This document shows positions 59,898 to 64,000 of a stretch of 64,000 nt of DNA, piece by piece. Numbering within the stretch: position 1 is the stretch's first letter; every line of letters begins with the position of its first letter. The stretch comes from RBG-16-66-20 sp964564865 (GTDB taxonomy: Bacteria; Pseudomonadota; Gammaproteobacteria; Burkholderiales; SG8-39): NCBI GenBank assembly GCA_964564865.1, contig CAZMDA010000004.1, positions 29,634 through 93,633 of the forward strand. Direction: 5' to 3'. Made by a program: the position numbers and the translations under genes. The notes under the pieces were generated by a model. The model did not search any database, had not been told where the DNA came from, and was given only the letters and a program-made list of their open reading frames with translations.

Positions 59898-62852
59898 ATG
59901 TTCGAAATCTACGCTTACGGCAACGTCGATACCCTGACCGGGGTGTTCAACGCCATTGCCGCCATCATGGGCGGCGACGACTATTTCGGCCTGATCAAGA
60001 CGGTCGCGATCACCGGGGTCCTGGTTGCGGCCGTGGCGGGCCTTTTCACGCCGGGACGCTTCCACGGCTGGGGCTGGTTGATGGGGTTCATGTTCCTCTA
60101 CTACGCGCTCTTCGTCCCCAAGAGCGATGTCGTCATCGTCGACAAGCTGGGAAGCCAGACGCCGGTGGTGGTCGGCAACGTGCCGATCGGCGTCGCCTTC
60201 TTCGGGCATTACACGAGCAAGGTGGGCGACGTGATGACGCGGTTCTTCGAGACCGCGTTCCAGGTGATCCCGACCAGCAACGCGCAGTTGCCAGCGGAGC
60301 TGGCCTACCAGAAGAACGGCGTGATGTTCGGCAACCGCCTGATCCAGGCCTCGCGGTCGCTGAACATCGCCGATCCCCAGCTGCGCACCGATCTGATCGC
60401 ATTCATCTACAACTGCACGACCTACGACCTGCAGGATGGCACCATCGATCCGGCGACGTTCTCCCAGAGCACCGACATCTGGTCGCTGATGGGCACGCCG
60501 AACCCGGCGCGCTTTTCCACTTACGGCAACCCGGTACAGGTGGACACCTGCCCGAACGTCTACACCTATCTTGCCAACCGCCTGCCGGCCGAGGTGGCGC
60601 GCGCCCGCGCGGTGCTCGCCTTCCAGCTGAACCCGTCGCTCGACCCGGCGGTCGCGCAGAGCCTGATCGACGGCCAGGTCGAGCAGGCGTACTACAAGGC
60701 GAGGATCGCCACCGCGGCGCAGAGCGCTGCGGACCTGCTGCGCCAGAACATCATGATCAACCTGGTGCAGGACACGAGCAGCATCGTCGGCCAGAAGATC
60801 AACGACCCGGCCTCGCTCATGATCGCGACCAGCCGGGCCAATGCCACGGCGTCGATCAACTCTTCCTTCCTCACCATGGGCAAGATCGCGGAGCAGGCCC
60901 TGCCTCTGGTCCGCAACGTCATCGAGGCGATCATCTACGCGGTGTTTCCATTCGTCTTTCTGCTGTTCCTGCTCGCCCAGGGCCGCGGACTCGGCCTCGC
61001 CATCAAGAGCTTCGTGCTGAGCCTCGTCTGGATCCAGCTCTGGCCCCCGCTTTACGCGATCCTCAATTACGTGGCCACGCTCGCGAGCGCCAAGAACCTC
61101 GAGGCCGCGGCGCGCATGGGCGCGACGGCACAGGGCCTCGCGCTGGAGACCGCATCCACCATCTACCACGGCGCGATCTCGGATCAGGCAGTTGCCGGCT
61201 ACATGGTGATCTCGATCCCGATCATCGCCACCGCGATCATCAAGGGCGGCGAAGTCGCCTTCCAGGCCGTGACCGGCGTCGGCCCGATCCAGTCCGCCGT
61301 CTCCGGCGAAGCCGCGAGCACCTCGAAAGGCAACATCAGCCAGGATGTCGTCTCCGTCGACCAGCACCAGCTCGCCCCGACCAAGACCTCCGCGTTCATG
61401 TCCACGACCAGCGACGCCCAAGGCACGACAATTCAAGGAACCGGGCCGGACGCAGGTGTCTTCCGCTACCAGGCCACCCTCAGCCGGCTGGCCACGACCT
61501 TCACGTTCACCGAGCGGCAAGCGACAGCTCTCACCGACAACGCCCGCGAGACTGAGACCCACGCCCGCACCGAGCGCGAAGCCATGCAGCGCAGCCAGGC
61601 AGCCGCCCTCACCCGCGCGCTCGGCATTCAGGAAAGCTTCGAGCGATCGCAGCAGCAGTCCGGCGCGACCAATATCTCGGATGGCGGCTCGACTTCGACC
61701 CAGCTCCAGACGCTGAACTCCGTGGCGCGCGAAGTGAATCGGCGCCTCGGACTCGGCGAAGACTCGACCGTCGGCAAGAGCGTGGCCGCGGCGGCATCGG
61801 TCGGGGCTATGGTGCCCTTCACGAAAATCGGCGGTCAAGCAAGGGTTGAGGGGCAAAGCGTCGATCAGCAACGACTGCAGAGCGCCTACGACTACGCGCG
61901 CAAGGCCACGGAAACCTCGCAACTCACAGACGCAGCATCCTTGGTCAAGGAGTTCCGGTCTTCCGACGCCTACCAGTGGGCACGCGGCAACCGAGTCGCA
62001 TCCACGTCGGGCTTCGACTCGTCGTACCGCGAGGCGATCGATCGCCAGTCCTCCAGCGAAAGCGCCTACGCACGTGCCCGCGAGCTTGCTCGAACCGCGC
62101 AGTTCATGCGCGAGTGGAGCAGCGGCGCGCAGACCGATTTCACCAACTACGCAGCACGCCGGCTCGCTGAACGAGGCCTCCTTCGCGAGGAAGACCCGAT
62201 CAAACTGCAGCGTGCCGTCACCGAGATCGCCTACGCGTATGCGCGCGGTGGCAACATCGGAAACGAGTTCGTGCCCGCGAACGATCCGTTATTGCCCAGC
62301 CGGCCTCTGCTCGACCTCCTCGGCTGGTCGTCGCAGACGTTGCGCGGCGCCTACGAGGAGAATGCCGGGCGCGCCGGCGAGGCGACCGTGCAGGGTCAGG
62401 CCGTGGCGAACGACAGCGCGGTTCGCGCCCGCCACACTCGGCAAGGCGTCGACCCGAGCCAGCGAATGGGCGACGATCTGTCACCGCGCATCGCTTCGAC
62501 TGAGCGTCAGGTCAGCAAGAGCCTCGACAGCCGCCGGCGCGAGGTATCACAGACGTCCGGCACCCTCAGCGAGGATTACAACGCCACAGTGAAGGCCGGC
62601 AAGATCAGTCCGCATCACGGCGGGAACCGAGCCGTGTGGGACACCGTGGGCGCCCAAACCGACAATCGGGCGAACCTGGGCACTCCGCCCGAGCGGCCCA
62701 CCATCGGTGAATGGCATTTGAACAAGGACGGCGTGCCTGTCGCCGGCCCGAAGCCGGAAACGGCGCGACCGGGTGAGACGCCGCGCCAGTCCTCCAAGAA
62801 TCAAGCCGCGGGGCAGTCTACCGACGGGAAGGGTAACACCGGGAATCGATAG
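59898..62852 (+). CDS. traG: Conjugal transfer mating-pair stabilisation protein TraG
   Basis: A 984-aa protein. The N-terminal 500 residues are a membrane domain (FEIYAYGNVDTLTGVFNAIAAIMGG, TVAITGVLVAAVAGLF, VIEAIIYAVFPFVFLLFLLAQG, SFVLSLVWIQLWPPLYAILNYVATLAS). The C-terminal half is a long polar helical region rich in Ser, Gln, Arg and Ala that would extend into the periplasm. TraG acts in pilus assembly and in mating-pair stabilisation and entry exclusion. It lies 67 bp after traH and ends the operon. Confidence 0.92.
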   Translation: MFEIYAYGNVDTLTGVFNAIAAIMGGDDYFGLIKTVAITGVLVAAVAGLFTPGRFHGWGWLMGFMFLYYALFVPKSDVVIVDKLGSQTPVVVGNVPIGVAFFGHYTSKVGDVMTRFFETAFQVIPTSNAQLPAELAYQKNGVMFGNRLIQASRSLNIADPQLRTDLIAFIYNCTTYDLQDGTIDPATFSQSTDIWSLMGTPNPARFSTYGNPVQVDTCPNVYTYLANRLPAEVARARAVLAFQLNPSLDPAVAQSLIDGQVEQAYYKARIATAAQSAADLLRQNIMINLVQDTSSIVGQKINDPASLMIATSRANATASINSSFLTMGKIAEQALPLVRNVIEAIIYAVFPFVFLLFLLAQGRGLGLAIKSFVLSLVWIQLWPPLYAILNYVATLASAKNLEAAARMGATAQGLALETASTIYHGAISDQAVAGYMVISIPIIATAIIKGGEVAFQAVTGVGPIQSAVSGEAASTSKGNISQDVVSVDQHQLAPTKTSAFMSTTSDAQGTTIQGTGPDAGVFRYQATLSRLATTFTFTERQATALTDNARETETHARTEREAMQRSQAAALTRALGIQESFERSQQQSGATNISDGGSTSTQLQTLNSVAREVNRRLGLGEDSTVGKSVAAAASVGAMVPFTKIGGQARVEGQSVDQQRLQSAYDYARKATETSQLTDAASLVKEFRSSDAYQWARGNRVASTSGFDSSYREAIDRQSSSESAYARARELARTAQFMREWSSGAQTDFTNYAARRLAERGLLREEDPIKLQRAVTEIAYAYARGGNIGNEFVPANDPLLPSRPLLDLLGWSSQTLRGAYEENAGRAGEATVQGQAVANDSAVRARHTRQGVDPSQRMGDDLSPRIASTERQVSKSLDSRRREVSQTSGTLSEDYNATVKAGKISPHHGGNRAVWDTVGAQTDNRANLGTPPERPTIGEWHLNKDGVPVAGPKPETARPGETPRQSSKNQAAGQSTDGKGNTGNR

Positions 62853-62864
62853 ACGATTCGCGCT

Positions 62865-63137
62865 TCAGTCGTCGACAGCTGCGCCGATCTCCAAGCTGCC
62901 ACGACCGTTGCTCGTCAGATATCCGGGTGCCTGGTAACGATATCGGCTGGCAGAGCTGCTGGTCACCATGGGATCGTTGCGTAGCCAACCTTCAAAGTCA
63001 GGGTCGGTAGATCGCTCGTCTCCACTCGCGGCAGGAGCCCGCTCTACGCCGACAGCGAACGCGGCGTGCAGTTGTGCGCCAAGGCTCGCGAAGAACGCAG
63101 CCAATGAGGCACGGAGGGATCTTTTGTTCTGGTTCAT
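62865..63137 (-). CDS. Possible small protein convergent to traG
   Basis: A 90-aa open frame starting MNQNKRSLRASLAAFFASLGAQLHAAFAVG and ending GRGSLEIGAAVDD. The N-terminal 30 residues could form an amphipathic or weak signal helix. There is no clear ribosome site and no recognised domain. It ends 12 nt from the traG stop. It may be a real ICE gene or chance. Confidence 0.35.
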   Translation of the reverse strand: MNQNKRSLRASLAAFFASLGAQLHAAFAVGVERAPAASGDERSTDPDFEGWLRNDPMVTSSSASRYRYQAPGYLTSNGRGSLEIGAAVDD

Positions 63138-63452
63138 TCGGCTTCGAATTCTGTAAAGGATATCGCGCCAACTACATACTAAGCCGACGCATGCATGCGC
63201 GTCTATGACGCCGTACCCTCCCGATGGGCGTAAGTGCCCTGAAATCTACCATCCACCATTGCCGCACCCGGTCACCAATAGAACCTCATGCAACAATTCC
63301 GGCCTTCAAGGTAGGCGGAACGTTGCGGTTTCGCCAAAGCGAAATCGATCAGTGGATCAATGATCAGACTCAAGCAGGGGCAAAGAAGGGGGGTGAGGGC
63401 AAATGTGAGCAGCAGCCGCAAGACGGGCTATCGGGATTCGCAAGAGGTTGCC
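63138..63452. other. Stretch with a broken HTH gene before the EAL gene
   Basis: No complete gene is seen. An excisionase-like HTH remnant lies in it, listed separately. The stretch is a likely junction between the mating module and later DNA. Confidence 0.5.
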
Positions 63453-63508
63453 CTATGCCATGTCTTCTATGTGTTCAGCCGATCCGCCAGCGTCCCCGAC
63501 GCTCATGA
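63224..63508 (+). pseudogene. Remnant of an excisionase/MerR-like HTH gene
   Basis: The frame at about 63296-63365 reads IPAFKVGGTLRFRQSEIDQWI, the second half of an excisionase-type winged helix. The expected first half (a helix-turn-helix before IPAFKVGG) is missing: the bases before it read as unrelated sequence in all three frames. The frame then runs into the 3' end of the EAL gene on the other strand. This looks like a truncated gene left at a recombination junction. Confidence 0.55.
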
Positions 63509-64000
63509 GGTAGCCTTGGACCTCGCCGGGGGCAAGCGGTTTGCTGAAGAGATAGCCCTGCAACTCGTCGCACTTCAGCAGTCGCAGCAACCTGGCCTGT
63601 TCCTCGGACTCCACGCCTTCCGCAATCACCTTCAGGTCGAGCGCGTGGGCCAGGGAGATGATCGTGGACACGATCGTCATGCTGTGGGGGTTGCGCGTCA
63701 TGGTGTCGACGAAGGTGCGGTCGATCTTCAGGGCGTTCACCGGCAGCTTCGCCAGATAGGCAAGGGACGAATATCCGGTCCCGAAGTCGTCCACCGCCAC
63801 GTTGACGCCCATGTCGCGGACCGCCTGGAGCTTGCGTACGTTCTCCTCTATGCCCTCCATGACCATGCTTTCCGTCAGTTCGAGATCGAGGTGGGTCGCG
63901 GCGATGCCCAGACCGTCGATGGAGCGCTTCACGGTATCGACGAAGTCGCGCTGCCTCAACTGGATCGCGGATACGTTGACGGCGATACGGAGCGGGCCGC
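63453..64000 (-). CDS. EAL-domain cyclic-di-GMP phosphodiesterase, C-terminal part
   Basis: The last 182 codons of a gene that begins beyond the right edge. EAL-domain motifs in order are LDLELTESMVMEG with the metal-binding glutamate, AVDDFGTGYSSLAYLAKLPVNALKIDRTFV, VIAEGVESEEQ and LQGYLFSKPL. The active-site residues in view are intact, so it should cleave c-di-GMP. The upstream GGDEF or sensor domains, if any, are not visible. Whether it belongs to the ICE or to the chromosome cannot be decided here. Confidence 0.9.
   Translation of the reverse strand, partial: GPLRIAVNVSAIQLRQRDFVDTVKRSIDGLGIAATHLDLELTESMVMEGIEENVRKLQAVRDMGVNVAVDDFGTGYSSLAYLAKLPVNALKIDRTFVDTMTRNPHSMTIVSTIISLAHALDLKVIAEGVESEEQARLLRLLKCDELQGYLFSKPLAPGEVQGYLMSVGDAGGSAEHIEDMA

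Noticed and set aside
59889..61922. Open frame of 677 codons antisense to traG
   Set aside because: Arg/Gly/Ala/His-rich translation with no family resemblance, and it lies fully opposite a clear traG; high GC produces such shadows.

Overview
The window reads as a GC-rich betaproteobacterial chromosome (gene order mltG-tmk-holB, ygfZ next to a DUF4936 gene, tadA next to a YkuD gene) that carries a large integrative conjugative element (ICE). This rests on protein family resemblance and gene order only; no database was searched.

Core chromosome, about 1-14.7 kb. A minus-strand catabolic operon holds a NicX-like ring-cleaving dioxygenase, an alpha/beta hydrolase, an acyl-CoA dehydrogenase-like flavoprotein and the start of an acyl-CoA ligase. 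It is followed by a DUF1178 gene, an exported ankyrin protein, holB, tmk, mltG, ygfZ, a DUF4936 gene, an NRDE-family gene, a GNAT acetyltransferase, a fused aldolase/short-chain dehydrogenase directly joined to mtnA, a lipoprotein, a YkuD transpeptidase, tadA and an exported methyltransferase. The methyltransferase start codon lies inside a short sequence resembling the 3' end of guaA, a plausible ICE attachment site.

Defence island, about 15-39.8 kb, all on the minus strand apart from one insertion sequence. It holds a higBA toxin-antitoxin pair. Next is a tightly packed gene set made of a SNF2-type helicase, a double-HxK phospholipase D-like nuclease, an unrecognised 477-aa protein, a zinc-ribbon PD-(D/E)XK protein, an AddA-like helicase-nuclease and an AddB-like nuclease. 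A PIN-domain toxin and its HTH partner sit at the head of this set, and an IS5-family element has jumped exactly between those two. Then comes a complete Wadjet system (jetA-B-C-D) led by a WYL regulator with operator-like inverted repeats upstream. The SNF2/PLD/AddAB set is the best candidate here for an undescribed defence system.

Conjugation region, about 39.9-62.9 kb. DUF4400, TraD coupling protein and a MobH/TraI_2 relaxase-like protein run leftward. A single 20-gene operon runs rightward: lytic transglycosylase, pilin, TraL, E, K, B, DsbC, V, C, TrbI, S26 peptidase, W, U, TrbC, two TraN halves, a small unknown, TraF, H and G. This is an F-type (SXT/R391-like) mating apparatus. A divergent control region with two repeated palindromic sites separates the two directions. 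No integrase, replication or partition gene is in view, so the element probably continues past the right edge. There, after an HTH (excisionase-like) remnant, a partial EAL phosphodiesterase gene ends the window.

No rRNA, tRNA or CRISPR array was recognised.
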